Of a DNA stretch of 64,000 bases, positions 52,231 through 60,724 are shown piece after piece; position 1 is the first letter of the stretch, and each line of letters begins with the position of its first letter. Both the position numbers and the translations under genes were made by a program. Source of the stretch: Bacillota bacterium. GTDB taxonomy: Bacteria > Bacillota > Clostridia > Christensenellales > Aristaeellaceae. A model generated the notes under the pieces. It saw nothing but the letters and a program-made list of their open reading frames with translations. It was not told the origin of the DNA and searched no databases. Location: contig JAEZHM010000120.1 in the NCBI GenBank assembly GCA_023416585.1, forward strand, positions 1 through 64,000. The letters run 5' to 3'.

Positions 52231-52491
52231 TCAAATCTCAGATGCTTCCTTCGACTGGATTGGCACTGCCGTCTTAATATTTTCCTTCTGCTTTTTCGCC
52301 TGAGGTGCAGGTGCATCATCCGTGGTTTCATCAATGTACTCTCGCACCGGGGCGGGCACATATTTTTCATAGAGCTTTTGCAGGGCATCTGCAAGCTCCT
52401 GTTCGATGGACACATCCTTTTTGTCCATATATCGCTTGGTTGCCCCAAGCTTTTGAGTCTCCATACTAAGCGTAATATTTTCCTTTTTCAC
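52231..52491 (-). CDS. DUF6103-like small protein
   Basis: 86 aa from GTG 52491 (AGGAGG 9 bases upstream). KKENITLSMETQKLGATKRY then a helix QELADALQKLYEKYVPAPVR and an acidic/lysine-rich tail. It has the form of the DUF6103 proteins in conjugation operons of Clostridia. Function unknown. It overlaps no gene but ends the transfer operon before the oriT-like gap. Confidence 0.65.
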   Translation of the reverse strand: MKKENITLSMETQKLGATKRYMDKKDVSIEQELADALQKLYEKYVPAPVREYIDETTDDAPAPQAKKQKENIKTAVPIQSKEASEI

Positions 52492-52511
52492 TTTACACAT
52501 CCTCCTGTTAA

Positions 52512-52880
52512 TCAAAATCCGATAAATCTCATGTGTGGTTCAAGCTCTGGTTCCTGTCCGCTAAAGACAGGAATCTCAGAAAAAAGCTGACTATATTCTG
52601 CAATTTTACTTTTGCTGAGAGAGGAAAACTCCCCTTCCGGGGTGGTGTCACAAACGAAAAACGAACCGCAGATGATGTCTGCGCCAAGTCGTCTGTTCGG
52701 CTGCATACCGTTTATTTTACCTTCCTCATTGCAAACCACGACGCAGCCGTTTGGGAAGCTGATGCATTCAATCAGCCCTCCCACCTCTGCCTGCAAACCA
52801 GAAAGGTCATTACAAATTTCCTTTACAGCAGGCGGCTGGCCTGGCTCAATTTTCAATACTTTAATCATATTTGCCTTCAT
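52512..52880 (-). CDS. DUF3846 family protein
   Basis: 122 aa, ATG behind GAAAGGATGCGCTT. Pattern IKVLKIEPGQPPAVKEI..LQAEVGGLIECI and VVCNEEGKINGMQPNRRLG, as in DUF3846 proteins carried by many plasmids and ICEs. Soluble. Function unknown. Confidence 0.75.
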   Translation of the reverse strand: MKANMIKVLKIEPGQPPAVKEICNDLSGLQAEVGGLIECISFPNGCVVVCNEEGKINGMQPNRRLGADIICGSFFVCDTTPEGEFSSLSKSKIAEYSQLFSEIPVFSGQEPELEPHMRFIGF

Positions 52881-52894
52881 AAGCGCATCCTTTC

Positions 52895-53983
52895 TTATGG
52901 TAAATAGCTTCTTGGATTTTTCTTTTCTCCGTTTATCCGAACCTCAAAATGCAGATGGTTTCCGGTACTTCGCCCTGTCGAGCCGACCTCGGCAATGATC
53001 GTTCCGGCATCGACACGCTGCCCCTCAGTCACCAGAATTTTAGAGCAGTGTCCATAGAGAGTAACGAAGCCGCCGCCATGATCCACCATCACATGATAGC
53101 CGTAACCACTGCTTGCGTAGCGTACCACATACACTGTTCCCGGCAGTACCGAGCGGATGGGAGTGCCTTTTCCTGCGCCGAGGTCAAGACCACTATGCCC
53201 TTTGGTCTGTCCGGTGAATGGGTCTTTGCGGTAGCCAAACTCCGAGGTAACCATGCTGCGCCAATTCTCACCGAGCGGTGAGCAGAAACCGTCTGCCCCG
53301 ATGAACGGTGCAGACGAAAGGGGCAAGTCATCCGACCACTTGTCAAATTCATCGCCGTAGGTCGGTGCAGGTCTGCCATACAGCACACGATAATAGATTT
53401 CCGTGGCGTTGATTCGGTTTTCCTGTGTGACTGCTATTCCCATGGCAGAGGAAACATTTGCATACACCACGGACAGTTCTCTAATGGGAACCGCCACGAT
53501 ATAGGTTTCTTTATCGGTTGTTCCATCTTCATTTGTGACAGTGCGTGTGCGCTGCTCATAGGTGACAAAGCAATCCACAAATTGCCTGTGCCCAAGCCTT
53601 GAGGGACTATCTGCGCCGAAGAACAGAGAATAAAAAATAGCCTTAACCCTTACCGAGTCGAGGCTATCCCCAGCTTCCATTTCAGCATTCACTGCAGCAA
53701 TAGTGCCGTCCAAAAGAGTGAAGCTTCCACGCATATCTTCAATATATCCACGATAATCCTCTGGAACATTGCCGGAAATCGCACCGCCGTTAAAGCACAA
53801 GCCCACTGCAGTATTATTGTGGTCTGCTGTGCTTGCAAGCAAAGAACAGATCATAACTATTGCTAAAATAAGGGGTGACAGCACTGCGGCAATAATCCAG
53901 AGGGCGGTTTTACGAAAGCGTTCATCCGAGAGTGCGGCAGCGGCGGCCTTGACTGCGACTGTAATCGTTGCGGGATCAGCCAT
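52895..53983 (-). CDS. M23 peptidase with membrane anchor (transfer lysin)
   Basis: 362 aa. One N-terminal membrane helix (WIIAAVLSPLILAIVMICSL), a middle domain of ~170 residues, and a C-terminal LytM/M23 zinc peptidase (FGYRKDPFTGQTKGHSGLDL with His and Asp ligands, and HLHFEV as the second pair). It cuts cross-links in peptidoglycan to let the conjugation machine pass, the VirB1 role in Gram-positives. Transcribed with the AIG2 and VirB4 genes. Confidence 0.87.
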   Translation of the reverse strand: MADPATITVAVKAAAAALSDERFRKTALWIIAAVLSPLILAIVMICSLLASTADHNNTAVGLCFNGGAISGNVPEDYRGYIEDMRGSFTLLDGTIAAVNAEMEAGDSLDSVRVKAIFYSLFFGADSPSRLGHRQFVDCFVTYEQRTRTVTNEDGTTDKETYIVAVPIRELSVVYANVSSAMGIAVTQENRINATEIYYRVLYGRPAPTYGDEFDKWSDDLPLSSAPFIGADGFCSPLGENWRSMVTSEFGYRKDPFTGQTKGHSGLDLGAGKGTPIRSVLPGTVYVVRYASSGYGYHVMVDHGGGFVTLYGHCSKILVTEGQRVDAGTIIAEVGSTGRSTGNHLHFEVRINGEKKNPRSYLP

Positions 53984-53987
53984 ATCT

Positions 53988-54485
53988 TCACCACCATTTC
54001 AATCCGCTAAAGCCGAATAGATTCTGCTGCTCAGGCTCTCTTTCCATAAGCTGTTCAGTGTACTCAACTGCCTGTTCTAAAACTGAGGTATCAAAGCCTG
54101 ATGTCTTGTAGCCTTCACGGATGGTATTGTAGTAAAAATCGGAAGGATAGCCCAGCCGATGCCCCGGTGTCATCACATAGACCATAGCCGAAACAGTCTT
54201 GCCGTCCAGGGTCAGCTCCATGGTCTCTTTATCATAAAAACTCGGATAGCCTTCGTAAATATCCAGAGCCGCCTCATCCTTCGGTGTAATCTTCCACAGC
54301 AAAACAGGAACAGATGCACCCTCGCAAGGCTCAACGGTAGCTACAGCCCCATTTTTTCCACCACGAAACAGCAGGGCGTAATCCTTTATCTCGGAAGCTC
54401 CCACCACCTTGGCAGCAGGACATCTTTTTGCCATCTGTGGCAGGTTGAGATTGCTGCCGTAGGCAATATACAGTTTATTTTTCAT
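53988..54485 (-). CDS. AIG2-like gamma-glutamylcyclotransferase
   Basis: 165 aa. YGSNLNLPQMAKRCPAAKVV is the typical start, and the catalytic Glu of this fold lies in LDIYEGYPSFYDK. Such enzymes cleave gamma-glutamyl bonds to 5-oxoproline. It is next to an amidoligase gene (10-base gap), a pairing proposed before for peptide- or cell wall-modifying systems. Its place inside the transfer operon suggests action on a peptide tag or peptidoglycan; this is inference. Confidence 0.82.
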   Translation of the reverse strand: MKNKLYIAYGSNLNLPQMAKRCPAAKVVGASEIKDYALLFRGGKNGAVATVEPCEGASVPVLLWKITPKDEAALDIYEGYPSFYDKETMELTLDGKTVSAMVYVMTPGHRLGYPSDFYYNTIREGYKTSGFDTSVLEQAVEYTEQLMEREPEQQNLFGFSGLKWW

Positions 54486-54495
54486 AGTGCCTCCT

Positions 54496-55533
54496 TTACA
54501 TTGACATAGTAAAAGCGGAGGACTGGTTATCCTCCGCTTCTATAATAATTTCTGTTATAGCTTCTTCTGGTGGTGCCTGCATCTGTGCCCGCTCCGCTTC
54601 ACGCTTCTGCCGCAGCCGTTCTCTCCGTCTTTGGGCCTGTGCAGGGTCTTTCCATGCAATACATCCCTCCAGATGATCCAGCAGATGCTTACGTGCTGTT
54701 TTGAATTCATCCCCGATCATACCAAGACGCAAAAGCCACACTCGGAAGGTATATTTTTCATTGCTGGACTGCGTTTTTACAGGGCTTGCTGACCGTTGGT
54801 TGAGCGCCTGTGCGGTAATGGCAAGGCAGAACTGAACATATGCCTTAATCTTTCCGGCATGCAGCTCCCCATTAAAAGCGCGGAATTCCACCGTGCCTTT
54901 TTGGAACACGCTGTGCAGATTGAGACAGTGATAACGGCTGGAATGATAGTGTTCCCGGCTTCCGTCACTGCCGTTGTACCAGATACGCTTTAGTTGTTCA
55001 CGGGTTGCAGGCTTCTGACGGTTGAGACGCTCTAAAAAGCTCGGGTCGATTTTCTGACAGTAGCTGGTTTCCCTTCCTCGCGAAACCTTCAATGCCTTGT
55101 AGATCATGTCCTCCTTGGCCGCCATGATGTTAACCAGATTTCTGAGCTTCGGAGCTTCAAAGGGGGCGGCATTGATGTGGATATGGATACCGCAGGAGGA
55201 ATTAACAAAGGCTCCGGCTTCCCTAAGCTTTCGTACCAGCTCCTGCACTGTTTCGATATCTCTGTACTGACAGATAGGACTGACCAGCTCCACGCTGTAG
55301 CTTCTGTCAGCACTGATTTTTCTGCGTCCCTCTTTTCTCTGACAGTCAATGCTGCCGTCGCTCATGACCTTCCATTTTCGGTCAGTCGTATCCTTTGCAA
55401 AATAGGCATCGTAAAAGCTGCCCTCATATTCCTTGGTTGTACCGAAATATTCGGCAATCACATCGGCGGCTCGGCTTCTTGTAATCCCGGTCATTTCAAT
55501 TTCTATTCCGAAATCCTGACCCTGTATCTCCAT
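54496..55533 (-). CDS. Amidoligase family enzyme
   Basis: 345 aa, ATP-grasp-related amidoligase of the type that forms isopeptide or gamma-glutamyl bonds. It has GIEIEMTGITRSRAADVIAE, KVMSDGSIDC, VELVSPICQYRDIETVQELV and the SSCGIHIHINAAPF motif. The last ~90 residues are charged and helical. It forms a pair with the AIG2-like gene, one making and the other cleaving amide bonds. Substrate unknown. Confidence 0.85.
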   Translation of the reverse strand: MEIQGQDFGIEIEMTGITRSRAADVIAEYFGTTKEYEGSFYDAYFAKDTTDRKWKVMSDGSIDCQRKEGRRKISADRSYSVELVSPICQYRDIETVQELVRKLREAGAFVNSSCGIHIHINAAPFEAPKLRNLVNIMAAKEDMIYKALKVSRGRETSYCQKIDPSFLERLNRQKPATREQLKRIWYNGSDGSREHYHSSRYHCLNLHSVFQKGTVEFRAFNGELHAGKIKAYVQFCLAITAQALNQRSASPVKTQSSNEKYTFRVWLLRLGMIGDEFKTARKHLLDHLEGCIAWKDPAQAQRRRERLRQKREAERAQMQAPPEEAITEIIIEAEDNQSSAFTMSM

Positions 55534-55546
55534 TTACCCACCGCCT

Positions 55547-56026
55547 TTACCACATCCTGTGCTGCAGGGTAAGGTCTTCCTCCTGCATGAGTCCTGCTGT
55601 TTCCGCAGCGGAATTGATAAAGCTGCAAAGCCTTTCCCTTCGCCAGGTATCAATCAAGCATCGGCCGCATTCCTCATTAAGCGCATTGATTTTTAGAACC
55701 GTATCGCGCAAACATTCTGAAATGGCGGCAGGATCACCTTCTGCGGATACGAGATCATCAATGTACTCATCCAGAATATTTCCCATCAAGGACACATCCT
55801 CCGGGGTATAATGATAGCTTCCGGCATAGGGATTGGGGTATTCCTTGCCGTCCATGCAGTAACGCAGATGCTCTAAAATATAAGGGCGTTCCTCATTCTC
55901 TGCCTTCTGGTACTTCTCCATAAAGGCTAAAATATCCGCTTCCCTGTTTGGGGTGTAGCGGATAAAAGACAGCATATCTTCGAGGATGCCCGCCTTGTTC
56001 TCTTTCTGATTTTGAAGCTTTTCCAT
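55547..56026 (-). CDS. Unknown protein of transfer operon
   Basis: About 159 aa from ATG 56026 (AAGGGAG before it; a frame start at 56047 overlaps the virB4 stop). Helical with acidic residues, no signal or membrane segment. It shows ILEDMLSFIRYTPNREADIL and ILEHLRYCMDGKEYPNPYAG. I do not recognise the family. Its fixed place between virB4 and the amidoligase suggests a soluble accessory factor. Confidence 0.6.
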   Translation of the reverse strand: MEKLQNQKENKAGILEDMLSFIRYTPNREADILAFMEKYQKAENEERPYILEHLRYCMDGKEYPNPYAGSYHYTPEDVSLMGNILDEYIDDLVSAEGDPAAISECLRDTVLKINALNEECGRCLIDTWRRERLCSFINSAAETAGLMQEEDLTLQHRMW

Positions 56027-56046
56027 GGTTTTTTCTCCCTTCTTCA

Positions 56047-57876
56047 TTATCTGCCACCCGCCTTTCCAAAGAGCTTCTCCTTGTAGTCCGGAGCATGGAC
56101 TGCAAGGTTATACCGCTCAATGCCGCATTTATACAGGCAAACTCCCCGCTGGGGAAAGCGAATGAGATTGTATTCGCTTTCTTCAAGCTGGAGGGAGTCA
56201 ATATAAAACTGCTTGTCGATATTGCCCGCATTGAACAAAAAGGCATGGGTCGGAATGGAAAACAACGGTTTAGTCAGCTCCCTGATGCCATCAATGTTGA
56301 AGTCCTCCAAATTCTGAGATGCCAGTATCACCGCCGATTCCTTCTTGCGGACACGCTTCATGAAATTGCGGATATATTCAATTGCAGTCAGATTGGTCAG
56401 GAACAGATACAACTCATCAATGCTGGCAACGGTGTTTCCTTCGGTCAGCAACTTGTCGCTCATAAAGGACAGCACGTTAAACAGCAGGGCATTTTTCACG
56501 TTCCGGCTGGCCTGAAGCAAGCCTTTCACACCGAACACGATAAAGCGGTCAGAGGTTACGTTGGTGTGACCGTTAAAGAATTTACTTTCCGCACCCATGC
56601 ACATGGAGTGGAGCCCCAGCAGGATTTCCTGCAGAAGTTCAGCGGTATAGAGCTGATACTTGGTCTTGTCGTATCCTTTATACTCATCCTCAATCAGTTC
56701 GTAAAGGTCGGACAGAATGGGATAGTCAGCGGCTGACAAACTTCTGAAATCAGTACTGTCGCTGATCCCGAACTTTCCGTACAGCTTACTTAGCATGATT
56801 TCAATGGCGTCGATATGGCGGTCGGAAAAATCCTTATAGCAACGGAAGAAATCCTTAAGAAAGCTAATGTGCTGACTGAGCTTGGTGGACTGGCGGAACG
56901 CCTGGGGTGCATCCGTATCCTCCGGACTGCCACCCTCATCCCATGTTTTCGGTTCAAGAGGGTTTATCCGGTACTGACCGCTCATCAGGTCGATAAAGCA
57001 CTCGCCGAGGTTTTCGGCAAGGTCAACATACTCATGTTCCGGGTCCAGGCAGACGCACATTTTGCCCGATTCTAAAATGTTGCACAGGATTAGCTTTAAG
57101 AGATAGCTCTTGCCCTGACCGGAGTTTCCGAGGATGAGGATATTGGCATTGGTCTTGTCATCGTCACGCTTGTCAAAATCCACGATGATGTTGCTGCCGA
57201 ATTTATCACGCCCAAGGCAGAAGCCCTTGGCATCTGTTTTGCCGCTGTAGTTGAAGGGATAGAGGTTTGCCACAGAGCGTGCCGGAAGTACACGTTCAAA
57301 CTGGTTGCCGAACACATTTTTCCCCGCAGGGCCAACAGACAGAAAGCCCTCTTGCTGGCGCAGGATGAGGCGATCCACATTGAGCTTTGAGCGAACCAGC
57401 TCAGTCAGGACATCTGTCTGAAGGAGTTTCAGAGCGTCCAAATCGTTCGCCGTCAGCTCAATAAATACAGCGCAATGCAGAAGTGGCTCCCGGTTTCTAT
57501 GCATGGAAGACACCACCGACACCACATCCTGCAAGTTGCTTTCAGCGGTGACGGTCTGTTGCAGATTGTTAGTATTACTCTTGTCCATGCGGTTTTTATT
57601 GGCCGCATTGTGAATGATTTTTCGTTCCTCGGCTGCGGTTACCTGTCTGGTATAGATGCGCAGAGTCACGCCGTCTTTCTCCCCAAGGTGGCGCAGGATG
57701 GCCTGCTCCGAGGTGCTGGTAGGGTATTCTCTGAGTGTCCATACACAGCGGTAGGTGTTGCCGCAGATAAAGTGATCTGTATTGAATTTGATGATACCCG
57801 GCGCGATCATGTCAAGGAAATCCTTGATCCTTGCACTTTCAGCTTCCGGCATTTCTTTTTTTCTGATTTTACTCAC
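56047..57876 (-). CDS. VirB4-type ATPase, C-terminal/ATPase part
   Basis: 609 aa. Walker A LILGNSGQGKSYLLKLI, Walker B TVASIDELYLFLTNL and a C-terminal RecA-like domain (VILASQNLEDFNIDGI as the arginine-finger region). About 200 residues shorter than the usual ~800 aa VirB4; the missing N-terminal part is encoded by the gene just before it. GTG start 57876 overlaps that gene by eight bases. It powers assembly and transport of the type IV secretion channel. Confidence 0.88.
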   Translation of the reverse strand: MSKIRKKEMPEAESARIKDFLDMIAPGIIKFNTDHFICGNTYRCVWTLREYPTSTSEQAILRHLGEKDGVTLRIYTRQVTAAEERKIIHNAANKNRMDKSNTNNLQQTVTAESNLQDVVSVVSSMHRNREPLLHCAVFIELTANDLDALKLLQTDVLTELVRSKLNVDRLILRQQEGFLSVGPAGKNVFGNQFERVLPARSVANLYPFNYSGKTDAKGFCLGRDKFGSNIIVDFDKRDDDKTNANILILGNSGQGKSYLLKLILCNILESGKMCVCLDPEHEYVDLAENLGECFIDLMSGQYRINPLEPKTWDEGGSPEDTDAPQAFRQSTKLSQHISFLKDFFRCYKDFSDRHIDAIEIMLSKLYGKFGISDSTDFRSLSAADYPILSDLYELIEDEYKGYDKTKYQLYTAELLQEILLGLHSMCMGAESKFFNGHTNVTSDRFIVFGVKGLLQASRNVKNALLFNVLSFMSDKLLTEGNTVASIDELYLFLTNLTAIEYIRNFMKRVRKKESAVILASQNLEDFNIDGIRELTKPLFSIPTHAFLFNAGNIDKQFYIDSLQLEESEYNLIRFPQRGVCLYKCGIERYNLAVHAPDYKEKLFGKAGGR

Positions 57877-58453
57877 CGAAAATCACCCACCTTTCTCCGT
57901 CATAATCCTCATATTTTTCTGTGGTCACGTTCTGCTCATAGTAAACCCCAAGCAGACGCTTGATGTCGGATTCAGCCGCTTTGTGAGCTGTGAAGCCCTG
58001 ATCCTTGAGGCTCTTTTCAATGCGGGAGAGGTAAGGCTGGACATCGGATTCCTTTTCGCCCCGCAGACGGATGATGATTAAAAATTCCCTTGCGGTCGCC
58101 ATTTGCACCTGCATACGGTCAAGACCTGTTATATCCTGTACCAGCAGCTTTCGGATGGCAGGATTCTGTTCTGCGTCCATCCGGTTTCTCAGATGGGCCT
58201 TTACATCCTCAAAATTCTCCCTTGAATTCAGGCAGAGCATCTCAATTTCCGCGATGCCCTTTAAGACATTCATCAGTGCGTAGATTCTCGCACCGATGCT
58301 GATGTCGGATAGCACACTGATATTGGTTGGCTTAATCATAAAAAATACCAGCTCACCATATCCGGTCACCAGACTGTGCGAGGTGATGTCCGCGATGCCC
58401 ATTAGCTGCCGTGTAGAGGATTTCTGCCTGTCCTGTTTCTTTTTTCTATTCAT
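57869..58453 (-). CDS. VirB4-like N-terminal domain protein
   Basis: 194 aa from ATG 58453 (GGAGGGTAAACGC before it). Reads as the N-terminal domain of VirB4/TrsE: TGYGELVFFMIKPTNISVLS, a long helical stretch, then REFLIIIRLRGEKESDVQPY and RLLGVYYEQN. Together with the next gene it gives ~800 residues, the length of a single VirB4. The PrgI-like gene overlaps its start in ATGA. Confidence 0.72.
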   Translation of the reverse strand: MNRKKKQDRQKSSTRQLMGIADITSHSLVTGYGELVFFMIKPTNISVLSDISIGARIYALMNVLKGIAEIEMLCLNSRENFEDVKAHLRNRMDAEQNPAIRKLLVQDITGLDRMQVQMATAREFLIIIRLRGEKESDVQPYLSRIEKSLKDQGFTAHKAAESDIKRLLGVYYEQNVTTEKYEDYDGERWVIFGE

Positions 58454-58713
58454 GCGTTTACCCTCCATTCATAGCTCTGCTGCTTCCCAATGAAGAAGCG
58501 GACAGCGTTTATAATAAAATTAAGGATGCTGGTATCCTCGAAACGTATGGTCAAAAATGCGTAGAGGGCTGTGATGACAATGGGCGGCAAGAAATGAAGC
58601 TGCGCCAACGCAAACACAGAGAGTAAAAGCCCAATGCCTATGATGCCGATGTCACGTAGCTCCCAAAGCCACAAGGTAGCCTTTGCCGTCAGGTTGTCGG
58701 GGTAGATGTACAT
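58450..58713 (-). CDS. VirB3/PrgI-like membrane protein
   Basis: 87 aa with two adjacent membrane segments (IGIIGIGLLLSVFALAQLHF and PIVITALYAFLTIRFE) and short polar ends, matching the VirB3/PrgI component that anchors VirB4 at the membrane. Same operon; it ends in an ATGA overlap with the VirB4 N-terminal gene. Confidence 0.7.
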   Translation of the reverse strand: MYIYPDNLTAKATLWLWELRDIGIIGIGLLLSVFALAQLHFLPPIVITALYAFLTIRFEDTSILNFIINAVRFFIGKQQSYEWRVNA

Positions 58714-58930
58714 GATGTTGATTCCTCCTGTTCTTTATTGATTTTTCGCAAAAATAAGCGATGCCACGGAGGATAAAATCCACACATGATATCGCAACGC
58801 TGTTGCCAAGCGCCTTATATCGGGCAGAGTCCGATGCGCCGGGAATCAGAGTCCAGCCATCGGGGAAGCCTTGGAGCCGTTCGTACTCCAAAGGAGTAAG
58901 CCTTCGGATGAGGTTAGGCTTCTTCCTTTC
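58714..58930 (-). pseudogene. C-terminal remnant of a DNA cytosine-5 methyltransferase
   Basis: The minus strand reads RRLTPLEYERLQGFPDGWT and SARYKALGNSVAISCVDFIL, motifs IX-X of C5-cytosine methyltransferases. Motifs I to VIII are missing. The fragment starts right behind the VirB6-like stop and runs into the VirB3-like start. Many relatives of this ICE carry an intact enzyme at this place, as far as I recall, so a deletion is likely. Confidence 0.8.
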
Positions 58931-58934
58931 TGCG

Positions 58935-59837
58935 TTATTTTGCCACTGCCTGCACGATGGTACGGGTAGTACTGACAGCCGCCTGTGCGGTATAAACGGC
59001 AGACATTAGATTTGCCTTTGTACTGGTATCCAGTCCGAAGGCTCCTGCAATTCTCGGAACCTCCCCGGCGGAAAGCATTAGTCCAAGCCCAAGCAGTGCA
59101 TGGGTTCGCAGCACCATAAGTCCTGCGGCGAGTATAGTAGCCTGCAAAAACGTGGTAAGACAAAGCCCGATGATCTGCTTGCTCCACTGGACGAAACCAT
59201 CAATATAACCACGGGGGACAGAGAACATGTATAAGCTGCCAACAGCAATCTGAATCAGCAGAATACCACCGCGCTTTAGGTTTGCGAAAAACACCTTAAT
59301 TACCGCATACCCCATCATGACAACGATAAAAAGCATCATAAGGGGGCTAGTAATGGCCGACAAGCCCCCAAAGATGCCGGAGCCCATCGCACCGCCAAGG
59401 TCCGGTGAGTTGCCAAGCTCATCAATAATCTTTCCTGCAAGTTCACCGAAGCTGGTGCCATAACCGGTAATTCCTGCGGTAAGGCTGCTCTGGAGATTCA
59501 CCGAGAGCTTGAACAGCTCCACCGGCACAATGGTAAAAAGAGACACCGACATAAAGCCCTTGATAGCATTGAGGGCAGTCTCCTTTATACTGCCTCGGCC
59601 ATGCTGATATTCGATACCGGTTTCAAATGCCGATACCACAAGTCCTGTTCCATACAGCGCCCAAGCCAGATAAGAAAAAAACAGAACGATAGACTGTACC
59701 CAACTCATTTCGAACAGCTCCACGCCCATGTTTCCCATCTGTGCAAAAAAATTTGCAAGAAAGCCGACTACCTGTCCGTAGAGCCATTCGATCATCTGGT
59801 CCATGACGGTTCCAAGGACAAAATCCCATATAAACAT
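58935..59837 (-). CDS. VirB6/TrbL-like polytopic membrane protein
   Basis: 300 aa, AAGGAGGTGTAACCCC before ATG. About six membrane helices (IVLFFSYLAWALYGTGLVVS, LMMLFIVVMMGYAVIKVFFA, ICLTTFLQATILAAGLMVL) with a Gly/Ala-rich end. It forms the inner membrane part of the transfer channel. No signal peptide. Downstream genes code for VirB3 and VirB4. Confidence 0.8.
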   Translation of the reverse strand: MFIWDFVLGTVMDQMIEWLYGQVVGFLANFFAQMGNMGVELFEMSWVQSIVLFFSYLAWALYGTGLVVSAFETGIEYQHGRGSIKETALNAIKGFMSVSLFTIVPVELFKLSVNLQSSLTAGITGYGTSFGELAGKIIDELGNSPDLGGAMGSGIFGGLSAITSPLMMLFIVVMMGYAVIKVFFANLKRGGILLIQIAVGSLYMFSVPRGYIDGFVQWSKQIIGLCLTTFLQATILAAGLMVLRTHALLGLGLMLSAGEVPRIAGAFGLDTSTKANLMSAVYTAQAAVSTTRTIVQAVAK

Positions 59838-60032
59838 TGGGGTTACACCTCCTTCAATACATAAAAATTACACCATAGCAAGGCTTGTGGTGTGTTTGTC
59901 CATCTTGTTTAACAGATTTCGAGCAATTACCAATGATTGAGAAAACTTCAAATATGACTTGACAATCAGCTCTTTCAGAGTTTCAATACCACACAACGGT
60001 GGCCACCGAAATAATTTTAGGAGGTCTATGGT

Positions 60033-60200
60033 GTGGCAGACTACAAAAAAATGTACGATTCTCTGTTCAATGATGTGACAGATGCAATCTCGCTACTTCA
60101 GTGTGCACAGCAAAAAACGGAGGAGCTTTTTATCTCTGGCGATGACGGTATCGTACTGGAGCTTAGAAAAGAATTGCAGCCCGAAGATAACAAAGAATAA
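60033..60200 (+). CDS. Small acidic protein on opposite strand
   Basis: 55 aa from GTG 60033, TTTTAGGAGG ahead of it. It reads ADYKKMYDSLFNDVTDAISL...; two helices with ELRKELQPEDNKE at the end. A terminator follows at 60220-60255. It lies in the middle of the minus-strand transfer operon and faces the other way. Perhaps a phage- or plasmid-type small regulator. Confidence 0.65.
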   Translation: MADYKKMYDSLFNDVTDAISLLQCAQQKTEELFISGDDGIVLELRKELQPEDNKE

Positions 60201-60219
60201 CGAAATGATTTTGGAAAAG

Positions 60220-60255
60220 CAAGGAGAGCAGCACGGGCTACCCTCCTTGTTTTTC
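60220..60255 (+). terminator. Terminator of the small plus-strand gene
   Basis: CAAGGAG...CTCCTTG stem followed by TTTTT. Confidence 0.82.
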
Positions 60256-60302
60256 TGATGTAAATGCCATCATAAGCTCTAAATATTGGATTGTCATATT
60301 TC

Positions 60303-60644
60303 CTATATTCCTAAAATCGTCCAAATATACAGCGGTGCAGTCAATGTAAATACAAGGCAGGCGAATAAAATCGCCGGCGCCGCCCACTCAAACTGTCCGC
60401 TTTTCCGATAATCAAAATATGCCATACCGATTTTAGCAAAAAAGAATACAGCTAAAATCAGGTCAATGGCGGGGAACACCACCTTGTTGACTACCGTTTT
60501 GATCTGCCCGGAGGCATCCTTCCATGTGCTCTCAATCGCTCCTGCCACATCGCCTGATGGAGCCGCATATGCGGTCATACAAAACGCGAAGGATACCAAT
60601 ATTGTAAGACTAAGGGCGATTGCAAATTTTCTATACTTTTTCAT
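60303..60644 (-). CDS. Pilin-like (DUF3852/VirB2-type) membrane protein
   Basis: 113 aa from ATG 60644 (AAAGGTGGGCTAT before it). Signal peptide with cut after ...TAYA, then two membrane helices (FPAIDLILAVFFFAKIGMAY, AILFACLVFTLTAPLYIWTI). Size and topology match VirB2/TrbC pilins. It comes after the secreted protein gene at 60725 in the same transcript. Confidence 0.75.
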   Translation of the reverse strand: MKKYRKFAIALSLTILVSFAFCMTAYAAPSGDVAGAIESTWKDASGQIKTVVNKVVFPAIDLILAVFFFAKIGMAYFDYRKSGQFEWAAPAILFACLVFTLTAPLYIWTILGI

Positions 60645-60724
60645 ATAGCCCACCTTTCTTTGATAACCAAAGACCGCAGATTGTTCCCACGGTCTTGTTT
60701 CTTTTTCTGGCTTTAAAGCCCTTG

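Noticed and set aside
56095..56736. 213-aa plus-strand frame opposite virB4
   Set aside because: Antisense shadow of a well-supported ATPase gene.
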